In this document: in pieces, positions 1 to 7,993 of the stretch | How the letters are laid out: each line of letters opens with the position of its first letter | Position numbering within the stretch: position 1 is the first letter of the stretch | Origin: an uncultured Clostridia bacterium | Lineage (GTDB): Bacteria > Bacillota > Clostridia > Christensenellales > Borkfalkiaceae | Assembly: GCA_934254725.1 (NCBI GenBank) | Contig: CAKQLR010000003.1 | Location: 27,235-91,234 of the forward strand | Direction: 5' to 3' | Length of the DNA: 64,000 nucleotides | Notes under the pieces: model-generated | What the model saw: only the letters and a program-made list of their open reading frames with translations | The model's database searches: none | Told to the model about the DNA's origin: nothing | Program-made: the position numbers and the translations under genes

Positions 1-73
1 ATTGCAGCCTTTCGATGCGCAAAAGAATGATTTAAAGATGATATTTACTTTGTGTTTATATCCGAAAAAATTT

Positions 74-1009
74 TCAGACGTTTTTCGTCATAATCTTTTT
101 GAATATGGAATGGCGATCTTTTTTATCGTTTACGGGCTGAGCCTCTTTTTCTACCTTGGTTTCGCCCTCGATATACAGAAAACCTATTGCGTTCGGACCT
201 GCGTGTACGGCAACCGTCGCGCCCGCTTCGGTAACGATTATCTCTTTGAATTTAAACAGTTCCTTAACCTTTTTGACGACCGCGGAGACGATTTCTTCCG
301 AACACCCGCTGTGAGTGATAAACGCCCGTTTATCGTCGTAACAGGGTACTTTTTCGGCAACGTCCTCCACGTACGAACCGATGCAGCGGGTAAGACTGCC
401 TGCGTATTTTTTCATTAAGGAAAGCTTACCGTCCTTCATATAAACAGAAGGGTGAATTTTCAATATTTTGCTTATCAGCGCAGCCGCGGCGGTACATCTG
501 CCACCCTTATGAAGGAACTCCGCAGAATCCACCAGCGTAGAAGTCTGCACTCTGTCCGTCAGGGCAACCGACGCCTCGGCTATTTCGTCGAACGTTCTGC
601 CTTCGTCGCGATAGTCGCAGGCTTTCAGGACAATAAGTCCCTGCCCTGAGGAAAGATATCTGCTGTCGATAACTTTAACCCTGCCGCAGAACTCTTCCGC
701 CGCGGTGTTCGCATTGAAATGCGAACACGAACACTCGGAAGATATGCTGAAGTGTATCAATTTATCTCCGTCCGAGAGATTTTTTTCAAAAAAACATCTG
801 TATTCTTCCTGAGAGCAAGCGCTCGTTTTAGGAAGATTACCCGTTTGCTTATAATAATCGAATAAATCCTTTAAAGTCACGTCGACTCCGTCGGTATATT
901 CTTTATCGCCTAAAATAACGTGCAGCGGAGAAACTCTTATGTCTCTTTTCTTCGCAAGCGACGCGGGTATGTCCGCCGTGCTGTCTGTAGTAATTATAAT
1001 CTTATTCAT
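74..1009 (-). CDS. DegV family fatty-acid-binding protein
   Basis: DegV proteins bind a fatty acid in a cleft between two alpha/beta domains and can present it to fatty-acid kinase (FakA/FakB system). The N-terminus MNKIIITTDSTADIP is the typical DegV opening, with the DST motif that contacts the ligand carboxylate. Further conserved stretches are the KTSACSQEE segment, the HKGGRCTAAAA segment and a C-terminal HAGPNAIG segment. The start is placed at 1009 rather than upstream because an AGGAG ribosome binding site lies just before this ATG and the family alignment begins there; the protein is 311 aa. A charged tail of about 25 residues follows the DegV fold. The gene lies 79 bp downstream of the SGNH hydrolase gene on the same strand. 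The ligand is unknown. Confidence 0.9.
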   Translation of the reverse strand: MNKIIITTDSTADIPASLAKKRDIRVSPLHVILGDKEYTDGVDVTLKDLFDYYKQTGNLPKTSACSQEEYRCFFEKNLSDGDKLIHFSISSECSCSHFNANTAAEEFCGRVKVIDSRYLSSGQGLIVLKACDYRDEGRTFDEIAEASVALTDRVQTSTLVDSAEFLHKGGRCTAAAALISKILKIHPSVYMKDGKLSLMKKYAGSLTRCIGSYVEDVAEKVPCYDDKRAFITHSGCSEEIVSAVVKKVKELFKFKEIIVTEAGATVAVHAGPNAIGFLYIEGETKVEKEAQPVNDKKDRHSIFKKIMTKNV

Positions 1010-1088
1010 GATGTCTCCTAATAAAATAATCCCCCGGCACCTTTTATGTATTCCCTTTTTAATTACCGCGTATTTTACATGTTTTACG

Positions 1089-1796
1089 CTACTTTTTAAG
1101 AACAAGCCCTTGCTTTGTGAGCGAGTTTATTACTTCCTCCGCCATAAAGCGATGACCTTGTTCGTTCGGATGAATGCCGTCCTCGCAATAGTTTCTCAAG
1201 TATTTTCTGTCGAGCAAGAATCCCGACCTGAGGTCGATAATCGGGCAATCGTATTTCGCCGCGCACTTTACGAGTACAAGATTGTAGCACTCCTGAGAGC
1301 GAGAAATATTCGTAACGTCACCGTCGAAAAACTCCAGAACCTTTTCGCCGTCGGTCACTTTAGAAATAACTTCTCTGAAATATCTTTGAGAATCGACGGG
1401 CGGAATTGTCGTTATAATAACGTGCACGCCCGCGTTTTGTAATATTGTAATGTTTTCGGACAGAAGCGCTTCGAACTCGTCTATCGGAGTGAAAGGCAAA
1501 TGCTCCTCGAGCGGGGTTTTCGCAACTGCAGCCCAATCGTAATCGGCGTCGTTGCCGCCTATACAGAATACGGCGTAGTCACCCTTTTTGCCGCCTTCTT
1601 CCAAAAACTTTTTTACTGCGTTTCTTTCCGTAAGTTTTTTAAGCGTCTGACCGTATTTAGAATAATTCACAACATCAAGCACGTATTCCTCGGCAACGAT
1701 ATTGACCATACTGTCTTTCAATTTGAGTAATTTTTTGTTTTCGTAAATTATGCCTTTAGATATTGAATCACCGAAAATAGCAACTTTGCTTGCCAT
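1089..1796 (-). CDS. SGNH/GDSL-type hydrolase
   Basis: A 235-aa cytoplasmic-looking esterase/lipase-type hydrolase. Block I is FGDSIS with the nucleophile Ser11, an IGGND stretch matches the block with the oxyanion Asn, and DGIHPNEQGH near the C-terminus supplies the catalytic Asp and His. No signal peptide is visible. The start has a strong AAGGAGG site 7 nt upstream. The family acts on many esters (lipids, acetylated sugars), so the substrate cannot be read from the sequence. It lies directly upstream of degV on the same strand and may be cotranscribed with it. Confidence 0.88.
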   Translation of the reverse strand: MASKVAIFGDSISKGIIYENKKLLKLKDSMVNIVAEEYVLDVVNYSKYGQTLKKLTERNAVKKFLEEGGKKGDYAVFCIGGNDADYDWAAVAKTPLEEHLPFTPIDEFEALLSENITILQNAGVHVIITTIPPVDSQRYFREVISKVTDGEKVLEFFDGDVTNISRSQECYNLVLVKCAAKYDCPIIDLRSGFLLDRKYLRNYCEDGIHPNEQGHRFMAEEVINSLTKQGLVLKK

Positions 1797-1933
1797 AAAT
1801 TATTCCTCCTTCGAGCGGTTTGCCGCCTGTTATTCCGATGGGTTTCAACGTAAATTATTGCCGATTTCCCCGTCGGTGAAAACACTATACACCAAAGGTT
1901 ACGAAAAAATCAACCTAAGAATACCTGTTTTTC

Positions 1934-2023
1934 CTCTACCATTGCGGCAAGCCCCTCTACTCGTTAAAATTTCGTCTCTACCGACCGAAAACACAACTCT
2001 ACGATCGACAAAACCATCTCTAC
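1934..2023. repeat. Five CTCTAC hexamers at exact 21-bp period
   Basis: CTCTAC (GTAGAG on the minus strand) occurs at 1934, 1955, 1976, 1997 and 2018, each exactly 21 bp after the last. A degenerate sixth copy (CTTTAA) follows at 2039. Three of the four spacers hold an AAAA tract at nearly the same place. 21 bp is two helical turns, so all copies face the same side of the helix. The array ends just upstream of the -35 box of the XRE regulator gene, which makes a cooperative protein-binding or DNA-bending array the likeliest reading. Confidence 0.75.
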
Positions 2024-2049
2024 TCACGGTAGAAAGGCCTTTAAAACGC

Positions 2050-2078
2050 TTGTAATCGGCATTATAATGTGCTATAAT
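2050..2078 (+). promoter_or_regulatory. Sigma-70-type promoter of the XRE regulator gene
   Basis: TTGTAA at 2050-2055, a 17-bp spacer and a perfect TATAAT at 2073-2078, 38 bp before the ATG. It sits directly downstream of the 21-bp-phased CTCTAC array. Confidence 0.7.
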
Positions 2079-2115
2079 ATTTAAGTATAGATTTTTAATT
2101 ACAGGAAAGACAGTT

Positions 2116-2748
2116 ATGGATGATATCAAGAATAATATAGCCGTGAATATCGCCGAATGCAGAAAGAGACTAAATCTTACGCAGGCGCAACTGGCTGAAA
2201 AATTGAATTATTCGGATAAAGCCGTATCCAAATGGGAAAGGGCGGAAGCCGTTCCCGATATTTACATTTTGTCCGAACTCGCAAAAATCTTCGGCACTAC
2301 CGTGGACGAGCTTATTTCTTCCGAGCCGCATCTGCCGGAACAAAAACAAAAGCCCGTATTCTTCTTCAACAAGACTATAATAGCTTTGCTTTCCGGCGTC
2401 CTCGTATGGGTTGTCGCCACGCTTTGTTTCGTTATTTTAGAGTGGTGCGGGGTAGATTTTAAAAATTGGCTTTGCTTTATTTACGCTATCCCCGCTACGG
2501 CAATAGTGGAAATAGTTTTTAACGCAATCTGGGGCAAAAGAGTCGGTTCTATTCTTTTGGTTTCCGCGCTTATATGGACTCTTGCCCTTTCGTTCTTTCT
2601 TACTTTTCCGAAAACGAACATCTGGCTGATATTCATAATTTGTATACCCTTACAGGTGCTCACGATACTGTGGCTGTTTTTAAAACGCCCGAAGAAAGAG
2701 CCTGCTGCAAACAAAAACGGCGAAAGCAAAAAAGCCGACAAGAACTAA
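2116..2748 (+). CDS. XRE-family regulator with membrane-spanning C-terminus
   Basis: Residues about 5-62 form a Cro/C1-type helix-turn-helix (RKRLNLTQAQLAEKLNYSDK followed by a WERAEAVPDI segment), a DNA-binding domain common in Clostridia. The rest of the 210 aa is four hydrophobic helices (about 85-110, 115-137, 142-163, 166-188) and a Lys-rich tail. The DNA-binding head would therefore be tethered to the inner face of the membrane, as in regulators that sense membrane state or a membrane ligand. The start has a GGAAAG-type site. The promoter and a 21-bp-phased motif array lie just upstream, and the protein could be the ligand of that array (inference). Confidence 0.85.
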   Translation: MDDIKNNIAVNIAECRKRLNLTQAQLAEKLNYSDKAVSKWERAEAVPDIYILSELAKIFGTTVDELISSEPHLPEQKQKPVFFFNKTIIALLSGVLVWVVATLCFVILEWCGVDFKNWLCFIYAIPATAIVEIVFNAIWGKRVGSILLVSALIWTLALSFFLTFPKTNIWLIFIICIPLQVLTILWLFLKRPKKEPAANKNGESKKADKN

Positions 2749-2753
2749 AAAGG

Positions 2754-2777
2754 GGCGTTTATCGCACGTTAACCGCG
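2754..2777 (+). repeat. Dispersed intergenic element, copy 1
   Basis: Variant of the window-wide element (core TTTATCGCGCATTAACGG) in the plus orientation, filling the gap between the XRE and TraX genes and ending 12 bp before the TraX start codon. Confidence 0.6.
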
Positions 2778-2789
2778 ATATTATAGATT

Positions 2790-3548
2790 ATGAAGGAACA
2801 GTATAAAGGATTTTTAAACGGCAATATGCTGAAAATAGCCGCCGCCGTTTTTATGTTGGCGGATCATATCGGTGCGGTTTTCGGCCCCTCTTTGATAAGT
2901 GACGAATGCTGGGTGGTGCTCCGTTGCATCGGGCGCCTTTCCATGCCGATTTTCGCATTTTTGATTTCCGAAGGTTGCCGCTATACTCGCGACAGAAAAA
3001 AGTATTTTCTTTTTATGTTTCTGCTCGGCGCGGTATGCGACGCGGCGTTTTACATCGCAATGCAATCGGTTTACTTCTGCATACTGACAACCTTTTCCCT
3101 TTCCGTGCTTTTGATTTATACATACGACGAGTTTTTAAATCAGATTAAATCCGAAGAAAAAACTTTTAAAAAAATTACCGGCGCGGCATATGCGGCGGTA
3201 AAGTTTCTTCTGATAATAGCGTTATGCCTGTTTTTATTGGATTTGTGCGAAAGATACGACGGGGTATTCGATTACAGAATGCCCGGGATCATGCTACCCC
3301 TTTTGTGCTATATATTCAAAAACAGATGGCTTCGCCTTATTCTCTTCACTGCGGGCATAGCCTGGTCGGTATTCACGTATCCTTACGCCACGCAGATACC
3401 TTATTTTGCATTTCTTGCCGTGCCGATAGTAGCGCTTTACAACGGCGAACGAGGAAAACTTAACCTTAAATATTTTTTCTATTTGTTTTACCCCGTCCAC
3501 CTTCTTCTGCTTGAGGGTATCTATATGCTCATTATGCTTTTAAGGTGA
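2790..3548 (+). CDS. TraX family membrane protein
   Basis: A 252-aa polytopic protein with about seven hydrophobic segments. The opening LKIAAAVFMLADHIGAVF, the RIGRLSMPIFAFLISEG-like stretch and the C-terminal FYLFYPVHLLLLEG are hallmarks of the TraX family. TraX was named for N-acetylation of F pilin, but chromosomal Firmicute members stand alone and are presumed acyltransferases of unknown substrate. No pilin gene is nearby. There is no clear ribosome binding site; a copy of the dispersed element occupies the place where it would lie. Confidence 0.85.
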   Translation: MKEQYKGFLNGNMLKIAAAVFMLADHIGAVFGPSLISDECWVVLRCIGRLSMPIFAFLISEGCRYTRDRKKYFLFMFLLGAVCDAAFYIAMQSVYFCILTTFSLSVLLIYTYDEFLNQIKSEEKTFKKITGAAYAAVKFLLIIALCLFLLDLCERYDGVFDYRMPGIMLPLLCYIFKNRWLRLILFTAGIAWSVFTYPYATQIPYFAFLAVPIVALYNGERGKLNLKYFFYLFYPVHLLLLEGIYMLIMLLR

Positions 3549-3557
3549 CGAAATAAC

Positions 3558-5183
3558 ATGAACGCAAAACAGTTTTTCTCATACATAAGATATACGTTAT
3601 TCCCGATAGCAGTTTACGGTATAGCCATAGGTCTTGCCACGGGAACGATAATATGGGGCTACTCCCTCGCCGCGGAATTCATAGGCGAACAGAGCGCAAA
3701 CATCTATGCGTTTTTCAGGGCAAATCCGTCGTTTATCCCCTTGCTTTTTCTGGGGCTTCTGGCGCTTGCGCTTGTTTCTTACTTTGTAATAAAGTTCGTG
3801 CCGGAAGTAACGGGCAGCGGCGTTCCGTATTCGGAAGGCGTTATGCGCGGACTTTTGCCCTTGAGATGGGTGATAGTTCTCCCCGCCATGATAATCAACA
3901 GCTTTATTTCGTTTATCGCGGGCATTCCTCTCGGCAGCGAAGGGCCGAGCGTACTCATCGGTTCATGCATCGGCGCGGGTTCCAACGACGTAACCATCAA
4001 CGGAAACAAACCCCGTCTTGCCTGGAAAAGACAGTCCATAACGGGCGGCGCTTCCGCGGCTTTCGCGGTGGCGTTCAACGCTCCCCTCGCAGGCATAATC
4101 TTCGCGCTCGAAGAAATACACAAACGTTTTTCCCCGATGATACTTTTGCCCGCTTCGGCTTCGGTAATAGTCGCCTCGATAACGGCTAACGGGCTTACCG
4201 CGCTTACGGGGCACGGCATAAGCGAAGTTATCTTCACTGAGTTCGAAATGCTTGCCGAACCAACATTAAGGGAATTACCATTCCTCGCCCTCCTCGGCGT
4301 GATGATGGGCTTGTTTTCCGTTTTCTTCAGCCTGCTTTACAACGCGGTCGCGAGCGGAATGAATAAAATAAAAGTGCCAGTAATAGTAAAAATTATTTCG
4401 GCGTTTCTGCTTACCGGCGTAGCTGGCTTGCTCGTTGCGGATTCCATAGGCTCCGGCGGCAACCTGATAAGAAAAATAGCCCTTATGAAAACGGAGTGGA
4501 AGTTGCTTCTACTCATACTCGCTATAAAGCTCGTGCTAGTAACATTCTGTTCAAACGGCGGTGTGACGGGCGGCTTGTTCTTCCCCATTCTTGCGATAGG
4601 CGCGATATTCGGCGGGCTGACCGCAAAGCTGTTTATCCTTATGGGAATGAGCGATAAATACTATAATATGATAGTGCTTATAAGCATGTGCGCGTTTTTG
4701 GGCGGAGTTATGCGCTCACCCATAACCGCGGTGGTGCTTATAATAGAAATGACCGATACGCTTACGGCGGATCTTTGGGCAACCTGTTTTGTAATTCTGC
4801 TCGCTTATTTCATCATAGAATTATTCAACGTAGAGCCGGTTTACGATAAACTTCTCGGCAACATTCTCGGCAAGCGCAACGCGGGCAAAAAGCGCAAGCT
4901 TGTAGTTTATGAAATAGAAATAGAAGAAAATTCTTTTGCCGTGGGCAGAAGCGTGCGCGATATTCTCTGGCCGGCAAGCGCGCTCGTTATAAAGGTGAAA
5001 GAAACGGACGACCAGGGCAACATAATCTACCGCATGGATAAGGACGGCGAACGCAAAATTCACGCAGGCGATAAGTTCGTTATTCAGGCGGAAACCGCAG
5101 AACCGAAAGAAATTTATAAACAACTCTGCTATATAGTAAAACGCCCGGAATATTTCCACAATAATCCCGAGTTTAATGATTGA
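3558..5183 (+). CDS. ClC-family chloride/proton transporter with RCK-C domain
   Basis: A 541-aa ClC protein. It has all three selectivity signatures: GSGVP at 86-90, GSEGP at 126-130 with the gating Glu128, and GGLFFP near 335. FNAPLAGIIFALEEIHKR at 173-190 carries Glu186, equivalent to the internal proton glutamate of bacterial Cl-/H+ exchangers, which favours an antiporter over a channel. After the last membrane helix, residues about 450-541 form a TrkA-C/RCK-C-like cytoplasmic domain that may sense a ligand. The gene is 9 bp downstream of the TraX gene. Expected roles are pH and osmotic homeostasis. Confidence 0.93.
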   Translation: MNAKQFFSYIRYTLFPIAVYGIAIGLATGTIIWGYSLAAEFIGEQSANIYAFFRANPSFIPLLFLGLLALALVSYFVIKFVPEVTGSGVPYSEGVMRGLLPLRWVIVLPAMIINSFISFIAGIPLGSEGPSVLIGSCIGAGSNDVTINGNKPRLAWKRQSITGGASAAFAVAFNAPLAGIIFALEEIHKRFSPMILLPASASVIVASITANGLTALTGHGISEVIFTEFEMLAEPTLRELPFLALLGVMMGLFSVFFSLLYNAVASGMNKIKVPVIVKIISAFLLTGVAGLLVADSIGSGGNLIRKIALMKTEWKLLLLILAIKLVLVTFCSNGGVTGGLFFPILAIGAIFGGLTAKLFILMGMSDKYYNMIVLISMCAFLGGVMRSPITAVVLIIEMTDTLTADLWATCFVILLAYFIIELFNVEPVYDKLLGNILGKRNAGKKRKLVVYEIEIEENSFAVGRSVRDILWPASALVIKVKETDDQGNIIYRMDKDGERKIHAGDKFVIQAETAEPKEIYKQLCYIVKRPEYFHNNPEFND

Positions 5184-5195
5184 CAAAAGAAAAGT

Positions 5196-5220
5196 CCCGT
5201 TTTTCGCGCATTAACGCGCG
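5196..5220 (+). repeat. Dispersed intergenic element, copy 2
   Basis: CCCGTTTTTCGCGCATTAAC followed by GCGCG, plus orientation, between the ClC and O-antigen-ligase-like genes. Its presence argues that translation of the next gene starts downstream at 5240. Confidence 0.6.
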
Positions 5221-5239
5221 TTCAGGGCAAGGAGCTACC

Positions 5240-6679
5240 ATGACTTTTTTAAAGAAAATCGAAAAGTTCTGCTCTACCGAAATGTTTATTTTGATAGTCG
5301 CTTTTCTGACTTATGTACTTCACGTCGTCGCGGCAGACATCGTAGGGATACTTCTCTACGGCGTGCTTGCGGGGGTGGGTTTCGTTCTTCTTAAAGACTT
5401 CCGCCCGTCGTTCACGTTTATGGCTTCCGCTATATTTATAGTATCCATGCAAAACAGCCCCGGATACACGAACGGCAACAATTATTATACCACCCCGACG
5501 GTTCTTGCTCTTGCGGGCGTTGCGGTGTTCTTCGTTCTTGCGGGGCTTGCGTTCAGAACCGTACGTTACAGAAGCAACCTTAGAACGGGTAAGCTGTATG
5601 TTCCGTTCGCGCTCCTCGCCGTTTCGCTTTTACTTGCCGGCGTGGGTCAGGAATTCTATAAAGACAGCGTTACCCTTGCGGCTCTACTCACCGTGAGCGG
5701 CGTAGGGCTGTACTTCCTTTTCAGCGGAGCGTTCGATTGCTTTGACTGCATACTCGATTATATCACTTCTCTTTTCTCTATACTTGCCGTGCTTATAGCC
5801 GTGCAGATACTCACCGTTCCCGTCTATCGCATAATACAAGGAACGTTCGACAAAATGCTTGACAACTGGAAAGGCAACCTTATAATCGGCTGGGGAGTAA
5901 ACAACCTTGCCGGGGAAATGATTATATTCCTTATCCCGTTTATGTTCAGAAAGCTTCAGCAGGGCGATCATATAATCGTCTGGTCGGCAATGATAGTATT
6001 CTGTACGATGATGGTGTTCTTTACGTTCTGTCGTGCGGCGATGCTTTTCGGCTTCCCGATGATTTTTGCACTCGGGGTGTATACTCTTGTTAAAAATCCC
6101 GAAAGAAAGAAAATAGCCTTAACGGTGGGCATATTCTTCGGCGTTCTGGCTTTAGCGTTGCTTATAGTCTGCTTGTGCACCGACTTCAACACCATATTCA
6201 AATATTTCAAAACGGCTTTCAAAAAAGACGATAAATTCGCGTGGAGCAGCCGCGACGTTATATGGGCAAAACGTTGGAATTACTTCCTTGAAAAACCCTT
6301 CTTCGGTGTTGGTTTCGCAAGGGAATTCCACGATACGGGCAAAATCAACCAAGGGCACTCCATTTACATGTGGCTTGCGCATAATTTCGTTATGGAGATA
6401 GTCGGCGGCGCGGGGCTGCTCGGAATTATCTCCACGCTGTTCCTCTGCGTAAGCACTGCCATAAGACTTATAAAGAACAAGTTCGAAGGCAAACTGTTCT
6501 TGTGCGCCACCATTCTCGTCTACGCGTTGATTTCGCTGTTCGATACGGTCTACTTCAACTCCTACTGTCACATTTACATCATATTTGCGCTTGTAGTTGC
6601 GGAAAAGCTAATCGAACGCAAAAAGGCAGAAGATACTCAACCCTGCGACTGCGAGCAGGCGGAACAACCGAACGCATAA
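5240..6679 (+). CDS. O-antigen ligase/polymerase-like membrane protein
   Basis: A 479-aa protein with about 11-12 hydrophobic helices. The large extracytoplasmic loop near the C-terminus has the Wzy_C/WaaL pattern: WSSRDVIW, KPFFGVGFA, GHSIYMWLAHNFVMEIV and GGAGLLG. Such proteins join undecaprenyl- or lipid-linked glycans to an acceptor or polymerise them at the outer face of the membrane. The start is set at the ATG at 5240 with AAGGAG 8 nt upstream. An in-frame TTG at 5180 would read through the dispersed repeat and has no ribosome site. No capsule cluster is adjacent, so the glycan is unknown. Confidence 0.8.
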   Translation: MTFLKKIEKFCSTEMFILIVAFLTYVLHVVAADIVGILLYGVLAGVGFVLLKDFRPSFTFMASAIFIVSMQNSPGYTNGNNYYTTPTVLALAGVAVFFVLAGLAFRTVRYRSNLRTGKLYVPFALLAVSLLLAGVGQEFYKDSVTLAALLTVSGVGLYFLFSGAFDCFDCILDYITSLFSILAVLIAVQILTVPVYRIIQGTFDKMLDNWKGNLIIGWGVNNLAGEMIIFLIPFMFRKLQQGDHIIVWSAMIVFCTMMVFFTFCRAAMLFGFPMIFALGVYTLVKNPERKKIALTVGIFFGVLALALLIVCLCTDFNTIFKYFKTAFKKDDKFAWSSRDVIWAKRWNYFLEKPFFGVGFAREFHDTGKINQGHSIYMWLAHNFVMEIVGGAGLLGIISTLFLCVSTAIRLIKNKFEGKLFLCATILVYALISLFDTVYFNSYCHIYIIFALVVAEKLIERKKAEDTQPCDCEQAEQPNA

Positions 6680-6694
6680 GACCTTAGTATGTTA

Positions 6695-6732
6695 AAAGGC
6701 AAGCTTCTTATATGAAAGCCTGCCTTTTTTAT
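6695..6732 (+). terminator. Intrinsic terminator after the O-antigen-ligase-like gene
   Basis: Arms AAAGGCAAGCTTC and GAAAGCCTGCCTTT pair with a single mismatch and one bulge, followed by a T run. It ends the transcription unit that begins upstream at the XRE/TraX/ClC genes. Confidence 0.8.
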
Positions 6733-6829
6733 TTTCCCGAAAAATCATAAAAAACCGCCGTTCAAAGCAAATCCCTTATATATTATAAAAAGCAGCTTTA
6801 AAAAAACGCAATTTCCGCATACTTGTAGT

Positions 6830-7993
6830 ATGAAAAAACAACTATGGCAAAATAAGCCGACGGCTTTTAAAATATTATTCGTCGCATTCGTTTCCGTTGC
6901 GGGATTTTTACTGAGCGCTTTCTCGCTGCCCAAAACGGATTTTACGCTTACGATTTACGCGGGCGACAGCGTTTACGTGCTCGGCTATCCTGATATTTTT
7001 CCGTCTTTCGGAGAACTGAAATTAAACGACATAGACGGTGTTGTAGACAGAATTTTTCTTGACAACGTAATTCCTCCCGTTGACGCCGAGGTTTTGTTTA
7101 CGCCCGACGCGGAAAACATTTTTACCTATAAAGCGGAAAAGTACGGGCGTGCCCCCGACAGAGAAAAGTTGAAAAAAGACATTACCCTTGCGTTAAATGA
7201 AAGATACCCTTTCGTAACGGCGGAGTCTGTCACGTTAAAGCCAGATTTTACTCTTGAAAAAGCCTATGCTTCAACCAAAGAACGAGGGCATTTTTGCACG
7301 TTTTACGGCACTTCTTCGCGCGAGCGAAAGAAAAACATAGAGCTTGCAGCCGACAAAATAAACGGGCTGATTTTAGAAAACGGCGAGGTGTTTTCTTTTA
7401 ACGAAATGGTCGGCGACAGGACAAAAGAGAACGGCTACCTTGACGCAAAGATAATAAAAGACGGAAAATTTATAGACGGCGTAGGCGGTGGCGTGTGCCA
7501 GGTTTCCACCACATTCTACAACGCCGCGCTGCTCTCCGCGGTCGAAGTGACCGAAAGGCACGCACACTCTGTCGCGGTAGGCTATGTTTCCCCGTCGTTC
7601 GACGCGGCGGTTTCATACGGGTGGTACGATTTAAAACTTAAAAATACGTCCGGCGGCAGGCTGTACGTTAAAAGCGAAGCGGACGGCAACAACCTGACTT
7701 TCACTATTTTTGGGATCGAAAACGAATACGAAATCAAACGCGTTTCCGAGGTGTACAAAAAGGAAAGCCCGGGATACGAAATCGTTGAGGATTTTTCGGG
7801 AAGCCTGTGCGGCGATCTGACCGAAAAAGTTCTTATTTCTCCCAAATACGAAATTACGAGCATCGGCAAACTGCTATATAAAAGCAAAAAAGATAAAAAC
7901 AAAAAGTTTTTCGTCACCCTCGGGACTGATAAGTACAGAGGAATAAAAGGCGTAATAGCAAAACGGGTGCGCCGAGCGGAGGTAAACAATTGA
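6830..7993 (+). CDS. VanW family protein
   Basis: 387 aa with an N-terminal membrane anchor (about residues 12-32) and the VanW signature GGGVCQVSTTFYNA at 219-232, preceded by a GEVFSFNEMVGDRTKENGY segment. VanW proteins occur in some vancomycin-resistance clusters and more widely as cell-wall-associated extracellular proteins; their activity is unresolved. No vanA/B/HAX-type genes are nearby, so this is not evidence of resistance. The start is weakly supported, as no clear ribosome binding site precedes the ATG. It overlaps the next gene by 4 bp, implying translational coupling. Confidence 0.88.
   Translation: MKKQLWQNKPTAFKILFVAFVSVAGFLLSAFSLPKTDFTLTIYAGDSVYVLGYPDIFPSFGELKLNDIDGVVDRIFLDNVIPPVDAEVLFTPDAENIFTYKAEKYGRAPDREKLKKDITLALNERYPFVTAESVTLKPDFTLEKAYASTKERGHFCTFYGTSSRERKKNIELAADKINGLILENGEVFSFNEMVGDRTKENGYLDAKIIKDGKFIDGVGGGVCQVSTTFYNAALLSAVEVTERHAHSVAVGYVSPSFDAAVSYGWYDLKLKNTSGGRLYVKSEADGNNLTFTIFGIENEYEIKRVSEVYKKESPGYEIVEDFSGSLCGDLTEKVLISPKYEITSIGKLLYKSKKDKNKKFFVTLGTDKYRGIKGVIAKRVRRAEVNN

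Noticed and set aside
1010..1105. Longer DegV start
   Set aside because: The extra 32 residues have no family match, overlap the SGNH gene end, and the internal ATG has the AGGAG site.
1934..2038. CRISPR-like array in the phased CTCTAC repeat
   Set aside because: Repeats are only 6 bp with 15-bp spacers, and no cas genes are nearby.
1899..2129. Minus-strand reading frame across the phased array with a seven-residue periodicity
   Set aside because: The periodicity comes from the 21-bp DNA repeat; the frame overlaps the XRE promoter and start, and has no ribosome binding site.
2790..3548. TraX as evidence of a conjugative element
   Set aside because: No relaxase, coupling protein, pilin or type IV secretion gene is found; chromosomal TraX genes are common in Clostridia.
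5180..5239. Upstream TTG start for the O-antigen-ligase-like protein
   Set aside because: It would translate the dispersed repeat and lacks a ribosome site; ATG at 5240 has AAGGAG.
6830..7993. VanW as evidence of vancomycin resistance
   Set aside because: No ligase, dehydrogenase or dipeptidase gene of a van cluster is present; VanW occurs widely without resistance.
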